Below are positions 1 to 10,025 of a DNA stretch of 64,000 nucleotides, in pieces (position 1 is the first letter of the stretch; each line of letters begins with the position of its first letter). The DNA comes from Inediibacterium massiliense (GTDB lineage Bacteria; Bacillota; Clostridia; Peptostreptococcales; Thermotaleaceae), in assembly GCF_001282725.1 (NCBI RefSeq), contig NZ_LN876587.1, positions 472,075 through 536,074 of the forward strand. The letters are read 5' to 3'. The notes beneath the pieces are model-generated. The model was not told the DNA's origin and searched no databases. It saw nothing but the letters and a program-made list of their open reading frames with translations. The position numbers were made by a program, and so were the translations under genes.

Positions 1-32
1 ATATCAGCTAGAAAACAAAAGGAGGAAATATA

Positions 33-785
33 ATGGTGTATTTTATAGGAGCAGGACCAGGAGATCCAGATTTAATTACAGTAAAGGGAAGAAAAATTGT
101 AGAAAAAGCAGATGTAATTATTTATGCAGGGTCTTTAGTAAATAAAGAAATTATTAATTGTAGAAAAGAAGAAGCACAAGTTTATAATAGTGCGTCTATG
201 ACATTAGAAGAAGTGATTGAAGTTATAGAAACAGCAGAAAAAGAAAAAAAATTAGTAGCCAGAGTTCATACAGGAGATCCAAGTATTTATGGTGCTATAA
301 GAGAACAAATAGATATATTAGAGGAAAAAAATATTTCTTATGAAGTGATTCCAGGTGTTAGTTCCTTTGTAGGGGCAGCTGCGGCTATTGGAAAAGAATT
401 TACTTTGCCAGGGGTGACTCAAACTGTTATTCTTACAAGAATGGAAGGAAGAACTCCTGTCCCAGAAAAAGAAAGCTTAGAAAGTTTAGCTAAACACAAG
501 GCTTCCATGTGCATATTCTTATCAGTTCATATGATTGGGGAAGTAGTAAAAAAACTTTTGACTCATTATGAAAGTCATACACCTATTGCAGTGATTCAAA
601 AGGCTACTTGGGAAGATCAAAAAATTGTTTTAGGAACATTAGAAAATATTGAGGAAAAGGTAAAAGAAGCAGATATTAATAAGACAGCTCAAATATTGGT
701 AGGACATTTCCTAGGAAATGAATACGAATATTCTAAACTTTATGATAAAACTTTTTCTCATGAATATAGGACTGCAAAGGAATGA
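33..785 (+). CDS. cobM: Cobalt-precorrin-4 C11-methyltransferase
   Basis: This cytosolic SAM-dependent enzyme methylates C11 of (cobalt-)precorrin-4 in corrin ring synthesis. The 250-residue length is typical of the tetrapyrrole methylase family. The N-terminal glycine-rich GAGPGDPDL motif (residues 6-14) and the VHTGDPSIYG segment near residue 78 are the SAM and substrate-binding loops of the CbiF/CobM type. An AGGAGG ribosome binding site precedes the ATG by a normal distance. The stop overlaps the next start (ATGA), so it is translationally coupled to cbiG. The 32 bases before it are too short to identify the preceding gene, which is probably another cobalamin gene cut by the window edge. 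Confidence 0.93.
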   Translation: MVYFIGAGPGDPDLITVKGRKIVEKADVIIYAGSLVNKEIINCRKEEAQVYNSASMTLEEVIEVIETAEKEKKLVARVHTGDPSIYGAIREQIDILEEKNISYEVIPGVSSFVGAAAAIGKEFTLPGVTQTVILTRMEGRTPVPEKESLESLAKHKASMCIFLSVHMIGEVVKKLLTHYESHTPIAVIQKATWEDQKIVLGTLENIEEKVKEADINKTAQILVGHFLGNEYEYSKLYDKTFSHEYRTAKE

Positions 786-1843
786 AAGCAATTATTACCC
801 TTACAAAAGGTGGGGCAAATCTAGGATATAGATTATTAAAAAATTTAGACAAAACCGTATTATATGTAAATCCTAAATTTATCATAAAAGAAGATAATAT
901 TTATCCTATTGAAGAAAAGGTTTCTGATTTTGTATCCCATATATTCCATGAGTATGAATGTTTAATATTTATTATGGCTACAGGAATTGTAGTAAGATCT
1001 ATTGCTCCACATATAAAAGATAAAAAAATAGATCCAGCGGTTCTTGTTTTAGATGAAAAAGGGAGAAATGTCATTAGTCTTTTATCAGGACATATTGGAG
1101 GAGCCAACGAGTATACAAAAAATATTGCTAAAATATTAGGAGCCAACCCTGTAATTACAACAGCATCTGATGTAAATGATTCTATTGCAGTAGATACTTT
1201 GTCTATAATGATAGGTGGAGAAATTGAAAGTTTTTATGATGCTACCAAAGTTACAGCTCATATTGTCAATAAAGAAAAAGTAGGGATTACTTCAGATATT
1301 CCCATAAAGATCCCGCTACCTGAAAATATAGTATTCATTCAAAATGATATAGAGGACTGTAAAGGAATTATATATGTTACAAACAAAGAAAAAATAGAAT
1401 CTAATTCAATAGATCAAGTAATTATAAGGCTCAAAAACATTATACTAGGGGTAGGTTGTAGAAGAGGAAAATCAAAAGAAGAAATATTAAATGCTATTGA
1501 GGATAGCTTAATAAAGCTTAACATTTCACAAAAATCTATCAAGCATATAGCAACAGTAGATTTAAAAAAAGATGAAAAAGGACTCATAGAAGCAGCAAAA
1601 GAATTAAAGATTCCATTGGTCATTATAGATCGAGAAGAAATCAAAAAAGTACAAGATCAATTTAAAACATCTGAATTTGTAAAGAAAATTACTGGGGTGG
1701 GAGCCGTTTGTGAACCAGTAGCTTATTTAAGTAGTAAAGGTGGAAATTTTATTCAAAATAAAAAAGCTTATGATGGAATAACCATAGCAGTCTTTGAAGA
1801 AGGTGATAATAATGGAGATCGTAGTAGTAGGTGTAAATCATAA
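782..1843 (+). CDS. cbiG: Cobalt-precorrin-5A hydrolase
   Basis: CbiG opens the ring-A lactone of cobalt-precorrin-5A and releases acetaldehyde, a step specific to the anaerobic cobalamin route. The 353-residue protein shows the expected layout: an N-terminal domain with MATGIVVRSIAPHI (about residues 60-75) and SLLSGHIGGAN, and a C-terminal CbiG domain starting at LGVGCRRGKS (about residue 222). Its start overlaps the cobM stop, and its last 32 bases overlap the start of hemA. The presence of cbiG rather than cobG argues for the oxygen-independent pathway. Confidence 0.93.
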   Translation: MKAIITLTKGGANLGYRLLKNLDKTVLYVNPKFIIKEDNIYPIEEKVSDFVSHIFHEYECLIFIMATGIVVRSIAPHIKDKKIDPAVLVLDEKGRNVISLLSGHIGGANEYTKNIAKILGANPVITTASDVNDSIAVDTLSIMIGGEIESFYDATKVTAHIVNKEKVGITSDIPIKIPLPENIVFIQNDIEDCKGIIYVTNKEKIESNSIDQVIIRLKNIILGVGCRRGKSKEEILNAIEDSLIKLNISQKSIKHIATVDLKKDEKGLIEAAKELKIPLVIIDREEIKKVQDQFKTSEFVKKITGVGAVCEPVAYLSSKGGNFIQNKKAYDGITIAVFEEGDNNGDRSSRCKS

Positions 1844-3104
1844 AGATGCACCGGTTGAGATTCGGGAAAAAGTATCTTTTAGTAAAAGTGATTTAGAAAG
1901 AGCATATGAATATTTAGGAGAAAACCCTTACATTGAAGAAGTTGTCATATTATCTACTTGCAATAGAAGTGAGATTACAGCTTTTGTGAAAAATGAAAAT
2001 AAAGGAATAGAAGTTCTTAAAAATTTTTATAAAGATTTTTTTTCATTAGAAGATATGATAGATGATTATTTCTTTGTAAAAAATTCTAATGAAGCTGTCA
2101 AACATGTATTTCAACTAGCTGCAGGCCTTGAATCTTTAATTTTAGGAGAAGATCAGATATTAGGACAAGTAAGAAATGCCCATGAGTATGCTTTAGAAAT
2201 AGGAAAAACAGGGAAAGTTTTAAATAAACTTTATAGAGAAGTCATTACAACTGCAAAAAGAATCAAAAGAGAAACTGCTATTTCTCAAAACTCATTATCT
2301 ATTAGCTCTATAGCAGTAAAATTTATTGAAGAAATATTTAAGGATTTAAGAGAAAAAAAAGTTTTAGTCATTGGTGTTGGAACAATGAGTCGTATTGCTA
2401 TAGAAAATTTAATTGATAAGGGCGTTAAAGAAATACATGTTACCAATCGAACAGTAGGACATGTGATGGATTTGTCAGAAAGATATAAAGAAATTCAGGT
2501 AGTAGAGTTTTCTAAAAGATATGAATGGATTCCAAAAGTAGATATTATTATAAGCTCTACAAGTGCACCACATTATGTGTTAAGGAAAGATGAGTTTATA
2601 AAATATCATGGGGGAGAAAAATTATGCATGGTGGATATTGCCATACCTAGAGATATTGATCCTAAAATTGGACAAGAAGAAGGGGTATCTTTATATGAAT
2701 TAGATGCATTAAAAAGAGTGTCTCTTGAAAATATGGAATCAAGATTAGAAGCAGCAAAAGATGCTATGAAAATGATTATTGAAGAATGTATTCAATTTGA
2801 GAATTGGTACAATTGTCTTTCGGTATTTCCTGTCATAGAAGAGCTTCAAGAGCATAGTACGGAAATCTTAGAAACAGAGATTGAAAGTTTAATGGACAGA
2901 CTTGAAGATGCTTCACAAAAGGATAAAGAATTAATTCAAATTGTTATGAAAAGTTTGACTAAAAAATTGTTAAAAAGGCCAATTCTTAATTTAAAAAGAG
3001 CTGGAGAAGATCGAAAAGGAATTTTATATGCTCAAATTGCAAGTGAATTATTTGGAGTGAATATATATAGCTGTAAAAAAGATAGGAGGCAAAAAAATGC
3101 ATAA
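1812..3104 (+). CDS. hemA: Glutamyl-tRNA reductase
   Basis: HemA reduces glutamyl-tRNA(Glu) with NADPH to glutamate-1-semialdehyde, the first committed step of C5 tetrapyrrole synthesis. I choose the ATG at 1812 over an in-frame TTG at 1794 because AAGGTGA lies just upstream of it and the protein then begins MEIVVVGVNHK as in the family (430 residues). The catalytic nucleophile is Cys50 in STCNRSE. The NADPH-binding segment VLVIGVGTMS is near residue 188, and a C-terminal helical dimerization domain follows. It is embedded between corrin genes, so precursor supply is co-expressed with the B12 branch. Its start overlaps cbiG and its end overlaps cbiH. Confidence 0.95.
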   Translation: MEIVVVGVNHKDAPVEIREKVSFSKSDLERAYEYLGENPYIEEVVILSTCNRSEITAFVKNENKGIEVLKNFYKDFFSLEDMIDDYFFVKNSNEAVKHVFQLAAGLESLILGEDQILGQVRNAHEYALEIGKTGKVLNKLYREVITTAKRIKRETAISQNSLSISSIAVKFIEEIFKDLREKKVLVIGVGTMSRIAIENLIDKGVKEIHVTNRTVGHVMDLSERYKEIQVVEFSKRYEWIPKVDIIISSTSAPHYVLRKDEFIKYHGGEKLCMVDIAIPRDIDPKIGQEEGVSLYELDALKRVSLENMESRLEAAKDAMKMIIEECIQFENWYNCLSVFPVIEELQEHSTEILETEIESLMDRLEDASQKDKELIQIVMKSLTKKLLKRPILNLKRAGEDRKGILYAQIASELFGVNIYSCKKDRRQKNA

Positions 3105-3834
3105 GGGTAAAATATATGTAGTTGGGTTAGGACCGGGAAGTTATGAACATATGAGTGATAGAGCGAAAAAAGCAATAGAGGATTCGCAAGTAATTGTAGG
3201 GTATAAAACTTATATAGATTTAATCAAAGATTTATTAAATGAAAAAGAAGTGATTGACTCTGGAATGAGAAAAGAAGTAGAAAGATGTAATATTACTTTG
3301 GATGAAGCTTTAAAAGGAAAAAATGTCTGTATTATCAGCAGTGGAGATGCAGGGATTTATGGAATGGCAGGAATTATGCTAGAAGTAGTTCATGAAAGAG
3401 ATGAAGAAGTAGAGGTAGAGGTAGTTCCTGGTATTACAGCTGCCAATGCAGCAGCATCTAGTTTAGGAGCTCCTATTATGCATGATTCAGCTGTAATTTC
3501 TTTAAGTGATCTACTCACAGATTGGGAATTGATCAAAAAAAGAATTGAATGTGCTTCTATGGGTGATTTTATTATATCTATTTATAATCCTAAAAGTAAA
3601 GGAAGAATTCATCAAATAGAAGAAGCAAGAGAAATTATGTTAAAATATAAATCGCCTAGTACTCCTGTTGGAATTGTAAGAAATGCCAAAAGAGAAGAAG
3701 AAGAAATTTTCATTACAGATTTAGAACATATGTTGAGTTATCCTATTGATATGCTCACGGTTGTGATTATAGGAAATCAAAAGACATATGTAAAAAATGG
3801 AAAAATGATTACACCTAGAGGATATACACTATGA
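3097..3834 (+). CDS. cbiH: Precorrin-3B / cobalt-factor III C17-methyltransferase
   Basis: This 245-residue tetrapyrrole methylase carries out ring contraction with C17 methylation (CbiH in the anaerobic route, CobJ in the aerobic one). The SAM-binding GLGPGSYEHM (residues 9-18) and the SSGDAGIYGMAG segment near residue 80 are visible. It overlaps the end of hemA, with GATAGGAGG as the ribosome binding site inside hemA, and overlaps the start of cbiJ by four bases. Neighbouring cbiG makes the CbiH assignment more likely than CobJ. Confidence 0.9.
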   Translation: MHKGKIYVVGLGPGSYEHMSDRAKKAIEDSQVIVGYKTYIDLIKDLLNEKEVIDSGMRKEVERCNITLDEALKGKNVCIISSGDAGIYGMAGIMLEVVHERDEEVEVEVVPGITAANAAASSLGAPIMHDSAVISLSDLLTDWELIKKRIECASMGDFIISIYNPKSKGRIHQIEEAREIMLKYKSPSTPVGIVRNAKREEEEIFITDLEHMLSYPIDMLTVVIIGNQKTYVKNGKMITPRGYTL

Positions 3835-4595
3835 TCATGATTCTTAGTGGTACCCAAGATGGAAGAGAGATTGTAGATCAATTGCAAAATTTAGGATATC
3901 CACTTTTAGTTACCACGGCGACTGCTTATGGAGCAGAACTTATTCCCAAGAACAACACATCCACAGTAATTCACAAAAAACTTTCCAAAGAGGAAATGGA
4001 AGAGATCATCATCAATAAGAATGTAAAAATTCTTATTGATGCTACTCATCCTTATGCAGTAGAAGTCTCACAAAATGCAATAGATGTTTGTAAAAAAATG
4101 AATATATGCTACCTTCGATTTCAAAGAAAAGAAAGTCTTTTGTTTCAATATGAAGAGATCATTGATTATGTTTCTGATTATGAAGAAGCAGCAGATAAAT
4201 TAAATACTTTAAATGGAAATATTCTTCTTACTACTGGAAGCAAAACACTAGAAGTTTTTACAAAAAAGATAGATATAGATAGACTTTTTCCAAGAGTATT
4301 ACCTGTAAGCAACGTAATTCAAAAATGTGAAGATTTAAATATAAAACCTTCTCATATTATTGCTATGCAAGGACCTTTTTCTACCCAAATGAATATGGAA
4401 ATTATAAAAAAATATAAAATTGATATTTTAGTATCTAAAGATAGTGGCGATTATGGAGGAACAATACAAAAGTTAGAAGCAGCTAAGAAAATGAATGTTT
4501 TTGTAGTAATGATTCAAAGACCAAAGCTTAATTATCCTCATGTTTTTGATCATATAGACTATATTATAGATAAAGTGAGAAAAATTTATGAATAA
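3831..4595 (+). CDS. cbiJ: Precorrin-6A / cobalt-precorrin-6A reductase
   Basis: CbiJ/CobK reduces (cobalt-)precorrin-6A with a nicotinamide cofactor. The 254-residue protein has the family pattern: MILSGTQDGREI at the N terminus, the IDATHPYAVEVS segment near residue 80, LLTTGSKTLEVF in the middle, and VSKDSGDYGG near residue 200, which is the conserved C-terminal substrate site of the family. It starts in an ATGA overlap with cbiH and ends inside the start of the precorrin-2 dehydrogenase gene, so the genes are tightly coupled. Confidence 0.9.
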   Translation: MIMILSGTQDGREIVDQLQNLGYPLLVTTATAYGAELIPKNNTSTVIHKKLSKEEMEEIIINKNVKILIDATHPYAVEVSQNAIDVCKKMNICYLRFQRKESLLFQYEEIIDYVSDYEEAADKLNTLNGNILLTTGSKTLEVFTKKIDIDRLFPRVLPVSNVIQKCEDLNIKPSHIIAMQGPFSTQMNMEIIKKYKIDILVSKDSGDYGGTIQKLEAAKKMNVFVVMIQRPKLNYPHVFDHIDYIIDKVRKIYE

Positions 4596-5229
4596 ATATT
4601 ATCCTATGATGTTAAATATTTATAATCAACCATGCTTAGTCATAGGAGGAGGAGAAGTTGCCCAAAGAAAAATATCCTCCCTTTTAAGCTATGGTGCAAA
4701 TATAACATTAATCAGTCCTCATATAACGGAAAAATTAAATAGTCTTGTAGAAGAAGGAAAAATAAAATATATAAAAAGAGAATACAAAGAGGGAGATTTA
4801 AAAGGATATTTTTTAGCTTATATTACTACCAACTATAAAAAAGTCAATGAATTATGCATAAAGGAAGCAAGAAAAGAAGGCGTCTTAGTCAATATAGCAG
4901 ATCATCCAAAAGAATGTGATTTTTTTATACCGGCAGTATTTCATAGAGGAGATCTTCAAGTGTGTATCTCTACCAATGGAAAAAGTCCTATGCTTACTAA
5001 GAAAATTAAAGAAGAATTAAAGGAGCTTTTTCCTAAAGAATATGAAGAGTTTATCTATGTATTAGGAGAGATCAGGAAAATGATGATCAAAGAAGTAAAA
5101 GATATTCATCTAAGGAAGGAAATTTTTGAAAAATTAGTGTATAATGATGTATTGGAGAAATACAAAAACAAAGAAATTAAAAATATAAAGGAAGCTTTGA
5201 TTCAACTGTATAAGGAAAATATAAAGTGA
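4588..5229 (+). CDS. Precorrin-2 dehydrogenase / sirohydrochlorin ferrochelatase-like
   Basis: This 213-residue protein matches the N-terminal (non-methylase) module of CysG, seen alone in Met8 and SirC proteins. It oxidizes precorrin-2 to sirohydrochlorin with NAD+, and some members also insert metal. A Rossmann motif VIGGGEVAQRK begins near residue 18, and the family segment ISTNGKSPMLTKKIKEEL is near residue 132. Sirohydrochlorin is the entry point for anaerobic cobalt insertion, so its position between corrin and uroporphyrinogen genes fits. No dedicated chelatase gene (cbiK/cbiX) is in the window, and whether this protein chelates cobalt cannot be decided from sequence. Confidence 0.88.
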   Translation: MNKYYPMMLNIYNQPCLVIGGGEVAQRKISSLLSYGANITLISPHITEKLNSLVEEGKIKYIKREYKEGDLKGYFLAYITTNYKKVNELCIKEARKEGVLVNIADHPKECDFFIPAVFHRGDLQVCISTNGKSPMLTKKIKEELKELFPKEYEEFIYVLGEIRKMMIKEVKDIHLRKEIFEKLVYNDVLEKYKNKEIKNIKEALIQLYKENIK

Positions 5230-5242
5230 AAAGGTGAAAATT

Positions 5243-6160
5243 ATGAAAAAAAGGATTGTGATTGGTTCTAGAGCAAGTGATCTAGCTTTAAAGCAAACGT
5301 ATTGGATTGTAGAATGCCTCAAAGAAAAATTTCCTGATCTTGAATATGAAGTAGTCAAAATTAAAACAATGGGAGACAAAATTTTAGATCAAACATTAAA
5401 TAAAATTGGAGGCAAAGGACTTTTTGTAAAAGAAATTGAAGCCGCACTTATTGAAAACAAAATAGATTTAGCAGTACACAGTATGAAGGATGTTCCCAAT
5501 CAAATGATTGATGAATTGATTATTGGTGCTGTTACAGACAGAGAAGATCCAAGAGATGTACTTATTAGTAAAAATCATATTCAATTAGATCAATTAAAAC
5601 AAGGAGCAAGAATTGGTACAAGTAGTTTAAGAAGAGCAGCTCAAATTCTTGCTTATAGACCAGATCTTGTTATTGAACCTATTAGAGGAAATATTAAAAC
5701 AAGAATAGAAAAAATGGAAACTATGAAGCTAGATGGAATTATTTTAGCTGCTGCAGGAATTATTCGAATGGGATGGGAAGATAAAATTACAGAATATATT
5801 TCTACAGAAATTTCTACTCCTGCTGTAGGACAAGGAACATTAGCTATCCAAATCAGGAAAGATGATCAATGGATTCAATCTATTGTAAAAGCATTAAACA
5901 ACAAAGAAGTTCAAATGAGCATATCTGCAGAAAGAAGTTTTATGAAAAAGTTAAATGGTGGTTGCCATGTACCTATGGGAGCTTATGCAAAAGTAGATGG
6001 AGAAAAAATTCATATGACTACTGTAGTGGCAAGTGAAGATGGGAAAAAGATAATAAAACTTGAAAATTCTTGCAGAAAATGGGATGCAGAGCAATTGGGA
6101 GTCCAAATGGCACAAGAAACATTAAAAATGGGTGGTCAAGATATATTAAAAAATTTGTAG
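5243..6160 (+). CDS. hemC: Hydroxymethylbilane synthase (porphobilinogen deaminase)
   Basis: HemC condenses four porphobilinogens to hydroxymethylbilane on a covalently held dipyrromethane cofactor. The cofactor cysteine is Cys241 in NGGCHVPMG. The basic substrate-binding stretch GTSSLRRAAQ and the acidic SMKDVP motif are present. I prefer the ATG at 5243 (AAGGTG six bases upstream; 305 residues) over the GTG at 5234. It lies four bases after the precorrin-2 dehydrogenase gene and twelve before cobA/hemD. Confidence 0.96.
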   Translation: MKKRIVIGSRASDLALKQTYWIVECLKEKFPDLEYEVVKIKTMGDKILDQTLNKIGGKGLFVKEIEAALIENKIDLAVHSMKDVPNQMIDELIIGAVTDREDPRDVLISKNHIQLDQLKQGARIGTSSLRRAAQILAYRPDLVIEPIRGNIKTRIEKMETMKLDGIILAAAGIIRMGWEDKITEYISTEISTPAVGQGTLAIQIRKDDQWIQSIVKALNNKEVQMSISAERSFMKKLNGGCHVPMGAYAKVDGEKIHMTTVVASEDGKKIIKLENSCRKWDAEQLGVQMAQETLKMGGQDILKNL

Positions 6161-6172
6161 GCAGGTGATAAG

Positions 6173-7684
6173 ATGAATAAAGGAAAGGTTTTTTTAATTG
6201 GAGCAGGTCCTGGAGATTACAAACTCATTACTATAAAAGGGTTAGAGTGTATTCAAAAGGCAGATGTAGTACTTTATGATCGATTAGCAAGTCCTAGACT
6301 TTTATCTTTTGCAAAAGAAAATGCAGAAATGATTTATGTAGGAAAAGCTCCTAATAATCATGCCTATACTCAAGATGAAATCAATGAATTGATTTTACAA
6401 AAAGCTTTAGAAGGAAAAGTTGTTGCAAGGCTTAAAGGGGGAGACCCTTATGTGTTTGGAAGAGGTGGAGAAGAAGCAAAGGTTCTAAAAGATCATGGGG
6501 TACATTTTGAAATTGTACCAGGCATTACATCTTCTATAGCTGTTCCTTCTTATGCTGGAATTCCAGTAACTCACAGAAATGTAAGCTCTTCCTTTCATGT
6601 GATTACAGGAAATGAAGATCCTACAAAAGAAGAAAATGTAATTGATTATGAAGCATTGGCAAAGGTAGAGGGTACACTTATTTTTTTAATGGGGATTAAA
6701 AATTTAGATAAGATTTGTAGTAGTCTTATAAAATTTGGACAAGATCCAAATAGACCTGTAGCAGTAATTATGAGAGGAACTACTGCAAATCAGAAAATGG
6801 CAAAAGGCACATTATCCAATATATACCAAATGATAAAAGAAAATAACATTCAAAATCCATCTATTATTATTGTAGGAGAAGTAGTAAATTTATCTGAAAC
6901 TCTAAATTGGTTTGAAAATAAACCTCTATTTGGGAAAAAAATATTAGTTACAAGAACGAGAACGCAAGCAAGTGTTTTATCTGAACAATTAGAGGATTTA
7001 GGAGCAAATGCCATAGAGTTTCCTACCATTCAAATTGAAAAACCTAAAGATTATACAAAAATTGATGAGGCCATCAAACAAATACAAAAATATAAATGGA
7101 TTATATTTACTAGTGTCAATGGAGTACATGCTTTCTTTGAAAGATTAAAAGAACTAAAATTAGATGTGAGAAGTCTTTATGGCGCTAAGCTGGTTGCTAT
7201 AGGAACGGCTACTCAAAAAGTTTTAGAAGATAAAGGGCTACTAGTAGAATATGTACCAGAGGTTTTTCGTGCAGAAGCTATTGTAGAAGGATTAAAAGAT
7301 AAAATTAATAAAGGAGATCATATTCTTCTACCTAGAGCGGATATTGCAAGAACGATTCTTATTGAAGAATTAGAAAAAATGCATGCAATTGTAGATCATA
7401 TAGATATTTATCATACAACTATTCCAAATTCTGATAGAGAAAAATTAGTCCATATATTACAAGAAGGAATAGATTTTATTACTTTTACGAGTTCTTCTAC
7501 AGCTAAAAATTTTATAGCGATTTTAGGAGAAGAAAATAAAGAATTATTAAAAGATATAAAAATTGCAGTGATTGGACCTATTACAGCACAAACTGTAAAA
7601 GATATTGGAATGAATGTAGATATCAGTGCAGATGAATTTACCATTGATGGACTTGTAAATTCCATTTTAAAATGGAATGAATAG
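6173..7684 (+). CDS. cobA: Uroporphyrinogen-III C-methyltransferase / uroporphyrinogen-III synthase fusion
   Basis: This is a 503-residue two-domain fusion. Residues 1-245 are a SUMT/CobA tetrapyrrole methylase (GAGPGDYKLIT near residue 9; RLKGGDPYVFGRGGEE near 83), which makes precorrin-2 from uroporphyrinogen III. Residues about 255-500 are HemD, which closes hydroxymethylbilane to uroporphyrinogen III (IIFTSVNGVHAFF and ITFTSSSTAKNF mark its two halves). The gene order hemC-cobA/hemD-hemB-hemL and this fusion are common in Clostridia. Coupling the two activities channels uroporphyrinogen III to siroheme and corrinoids. Confidence 0.95.
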   Translation: MNKGKVFLIGAGPGDYKLITIKGLECIQKADVVLYDRLASPRLLSFAKENAEMIYVGKAPNNHAYTQDEINELILQKALEGKVVARLKGGDPYVFGRGGEEAKVLKDHGVHFEIVPGITSSIAVPSYAGIPVTHRNVSSSFHVITGNEDPTKEENVIDYEALAKVEGTLIFLMGIKNLDKICSSLIKFGQDPNRPVAVIMRGTTANQKMAKGTLSNIYQMIKENNIQNPSIIIVGEVVNLSETLNWFENKPLFGKKILVTRTRTQASVLSEQLEDLGANAIEFPTIQIEKPKDYTKIDEAIKQIQKYKWIIFTSVNGVHAFFERLKELKLDVRSLYGAKLVAIGTATQKVLEDKGLLVEYVPEVFRAEAIVEGLKDKINKGDHILLPRADIARTILIEELEKMHAIVDHIDIYHTTIPNSDREKLVHILQEGIDFITFTSSSTAKNFIAILGEENKELLKDIKIAVIGPITAQTVKDIGMNVDISADEFTIDGLVNSILKWNE

Positions 7685-7696
7685 GAGGGGCAAAAA

Positions 7697-8671
7697 ATGG
7701 ATTTAATTTCTAGACCTAGAAGGTTAAGAACAAACAAAGCTATAAGAAGTTTAGTAAGAGAAACAGTACTTCATGTAGATGATTTGATTTATCCTTTATT
7801 TGTAGTGGAAGGAGAAGGAATTAAAGAAGAAATTGAAAGCTTAGAAAATAATTATCACTTTTCAATAGATATGTTAAAAGATGAGATCAAAGAGATTGTA
7901 AGTCTTGGAATAAAAGGGGTTATTTTATTTGGATTACCAACTAAAAAAGATCCTTATGGAAGTGAAGCTTATAGTGATGACGGAATTGTGCAAAGAGCTA
8001 TAAGAGAGATAAAAAAAATAAATAAAGATATTCTTGTTATTACAGATGTTTGTATGTGTCAATATACAGACCATGGCCATTGTGGAATCATACAAAATGA
8101 TTATGTACAAAACGACATGACTTTAGAATATATTGCAAAGATTGCTCTATCTCATGCAAAAGCAGGAGCAGATATGGTAGCACCATCTGATATGATGGAT
8201 GGAAGAATAAGAGCTATTCGAGAAGAATTAGATCATAATGGATTCGAGGAAGTATCCATTATGGCTTATAGTGCAAAATATGCTTCAGCTTTTTATGGAC
8301 CTTTTAGAGCTGCGGCTCATTCTACTCCTAGCTTTGGAGATCGAAAAACTTATCAAATGGATCCTGCTAATACGGATGAAGCCATAAGAGAAGTAGAATT
8401 AGATATAGAAGAAGGGGCAGATATTGTTATGGTAAAACCTGCACTTTCTTATCTAGATGTAGTAAGAAGAGTAAAAGAAAAATTTTATGTTCCAATCGCG
8501 GCTTACAATGTAAGTGGTGAATATGCAATGGTAAAAGCCGCTTCTGAACGAGGATGGATTGATGAAAAAGGAATTGTATTAGAGAAATTATTATCTATGA
8601 AAAGAGCAGGAGCAGGGATTATTATTACTTATCATGCAAAAGATGCAGCTAGATGGTTAAGAGAGGAGTGA
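7697..8671 (+). CDS. hemB: Porphobilinogen synthase (delta-aminolevulinate dehydratase)
   Basis: HemB joins two 5-aminolevulinates into porphobilinogen. The 324-residue protein has the zinc-type metal site, with cysteines in [14 protein letters not shown] (around residue 118), and the two Schiff-base lysines in MAYSAKYAS and MVKPALSY. An AGGAGG site lies upstream of the ATG. It belongs to the tetrapyrrole operon, between cobA/hemD and hemL. Confidence 0.97.
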   Translation: MDLISRPRRLRTNKAIRSLVRETVLHVDDLIYPLFVVEGEGIKEEIESLENNYHFSIDMLKDEIKEIVSLGIKGVILFGLPTKKDPYGSEAYSDDGIVQRAIREIKKINKDILVITDVCMCQYTDHGHCGIIQNDYVQNDMTLEYIAKIALSHAKAGADMVAPSDMMDGRIRAIREELDHNGFEEVSIMAYSAKYASAFYGPFRAAAHSTPSFGDRKTYQMDPANTDEAIREVELDIEEGADIVMVKPALSYLDVVRRVKEKFYVPIAAYNVSGEYAMVKAASERGWIDEKGIVLEKLLSMKRAGAGIIITYHAKDAARWLREE

Positions 8672-8675
8672 TCAT

Positions 8676-9968
8676 ATGGATTTTACAAAATCAAAAGCTT
8701 TATTTGAAGAAGCAAAAAAGTTTATTCCAGGAGGGGTAAATTCACCTGTAAGAGCATTTCCTTCTGTAAATGTAGATCCTCCTTTTATCCAAAGAGGTAA
8801 AGGAAGTAAAATATATGATGTAGATGGAAATGAATATATTGATTATGTAGGGTCATGGGGGCCCCTTATCTTAGGACATGCTCATCCTGAAGTTATGAGT
8901 GCATTAAAAGATGTTATGGATTTAGGAACAAGCTATGGAGCACCTACAGAGCTTGAAACAAAACTTTCAAAGCTTGTTTGTGAAGCAGTACCATCTGTTG
9001 AAATGATAAGAATGGTAAATTCTGGAACTGAAGCAACTATGAGTGCTTTAAGATTAGCAAGAGGATATACAAAAAGAGATATTATTGTTAAATTTGAAGG
9101 AAATTATCATGGACATTCAGATAGTTTACTCATAAAAGCAGGATCTGGTGCTTTAACCTTTGGAGTTCCTAATAGCCCTGGAGTTCCAGAATCTATTGCA
9201 AAAAATACAATTACTGCAAAATATAATGACATAGAAGGACTTACGGATATATTTGAAAAGTATGGAAAAGATATAGCAGGTGTGATTATTGAGCCCATCT
9301 CAGGAAATATGGGAGTAGTTCCTGCTACAAAGGAATTTATGGATCATCTTAGAAAAATTACAATAGAATATGGTTCACTTCTCATTATAGATGAGGTAAT
9401 GACAGGTTTTAGAGTATCTTTTCATTGTGCTCAAAGCTTATATGATGTAGATCCAGATATTACAACATTTGGAAAAATCATAGGAGGAGGACTTCCTGTA
9501 GGAGCTTATGGAGGAAAAAGAGAAATCATGGAGCATATTTCTCCAAGGGGAGATATTTATCAAGCCGGCACTTTGTCTGGAAATCCATTAGCTATGACAG
9601 CAGGATATAAGACTTTAAAAATATTAAAAGACAATCCTAATATTTATAAAGAATTAGAAGAAAAGTCTAAAATGTTAGAGATTGGTTTTAAAGAAAATGT
9701 AAAAAAATTAGGAGTAAAAGCTACGTTTAATAGAGTAGGGTCTATGCTTTGTATGTTCTTTACTGAAAAAGAAGTGGTAGATTTTTCATCTGCTATGACA
9801 AGTGATACAAATCAATTTGCTATTTATTTTGAGGAAATGTTAAAACAAGGAATTTATTTAGCACCTTCTCAATTTGAAGCAACCTTCATGAGTGCAGTTC
9901 ATACGAAAGAAGAAATACAAAAAACCATTGAAGCAAATTATCATGCACTAAAAAAAGTTATTTTATAG
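8676..9968 (+). CDS. hemL: Glutamate-1-semialdehyde 2,1-aminomutase
   Basis: HemL converts glutamate-1-semialdehyde to 5-aminolevulinate using PLP. The 430-residue protein begins with the family signature [13 protein letters not shown], carries [17 protein letters not shown] (cofactor phosphate region), and has the PLP lysine in [17 protein letters not shown] (about residue 268). It starts four bases after hemB and is the last gene of the tetrapyrrole operon. With hemA it supplies the whole C5 route. Confidence 0.97.
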   Translation: MDFTKSKALFEEAKKFIPGGVNSPVRAFPSVNVDPPFIQRGKGSKIYDVDGNEYIDYVGSWGPLILGHAHPEVMSALKDVMDLGTSYGAPTELETKLSKLVCEAVPSVEMIRMVNSGTEATMSALRLARGYTKRDIIVKFEGNYHGHSDSLLIKAGSGALTFGVPNSPGVPESIAKNTITAKYNDIEGLTDIFEKYGKDIAGVIIEPISGNMGVVPATKEFMDHLRKITIEYGSLLIIDEVMTGFRVSFHCAQSLYDVDPDITTFGKIIGGGLPVGAYGGKREIMEHISPRGDIYQAGTLSGNPLAMTAGYKTLKILKDNPNIYKELEEKSKMLEIGFKENVKKLGVKATFNRVGSMLCMFFTEKEVVDFSSAMTSDTNQFAIYFEEMLKQGIYLAPSQFEATFMSAVHTKEEIQKTIEANYHALKKVIL

Positions 9969-10025
9969 ATCTAAAATAGATGATATAATGAATGATGAAA
10001 ATTTAAGGAAGAAGGAGAATTCAAT

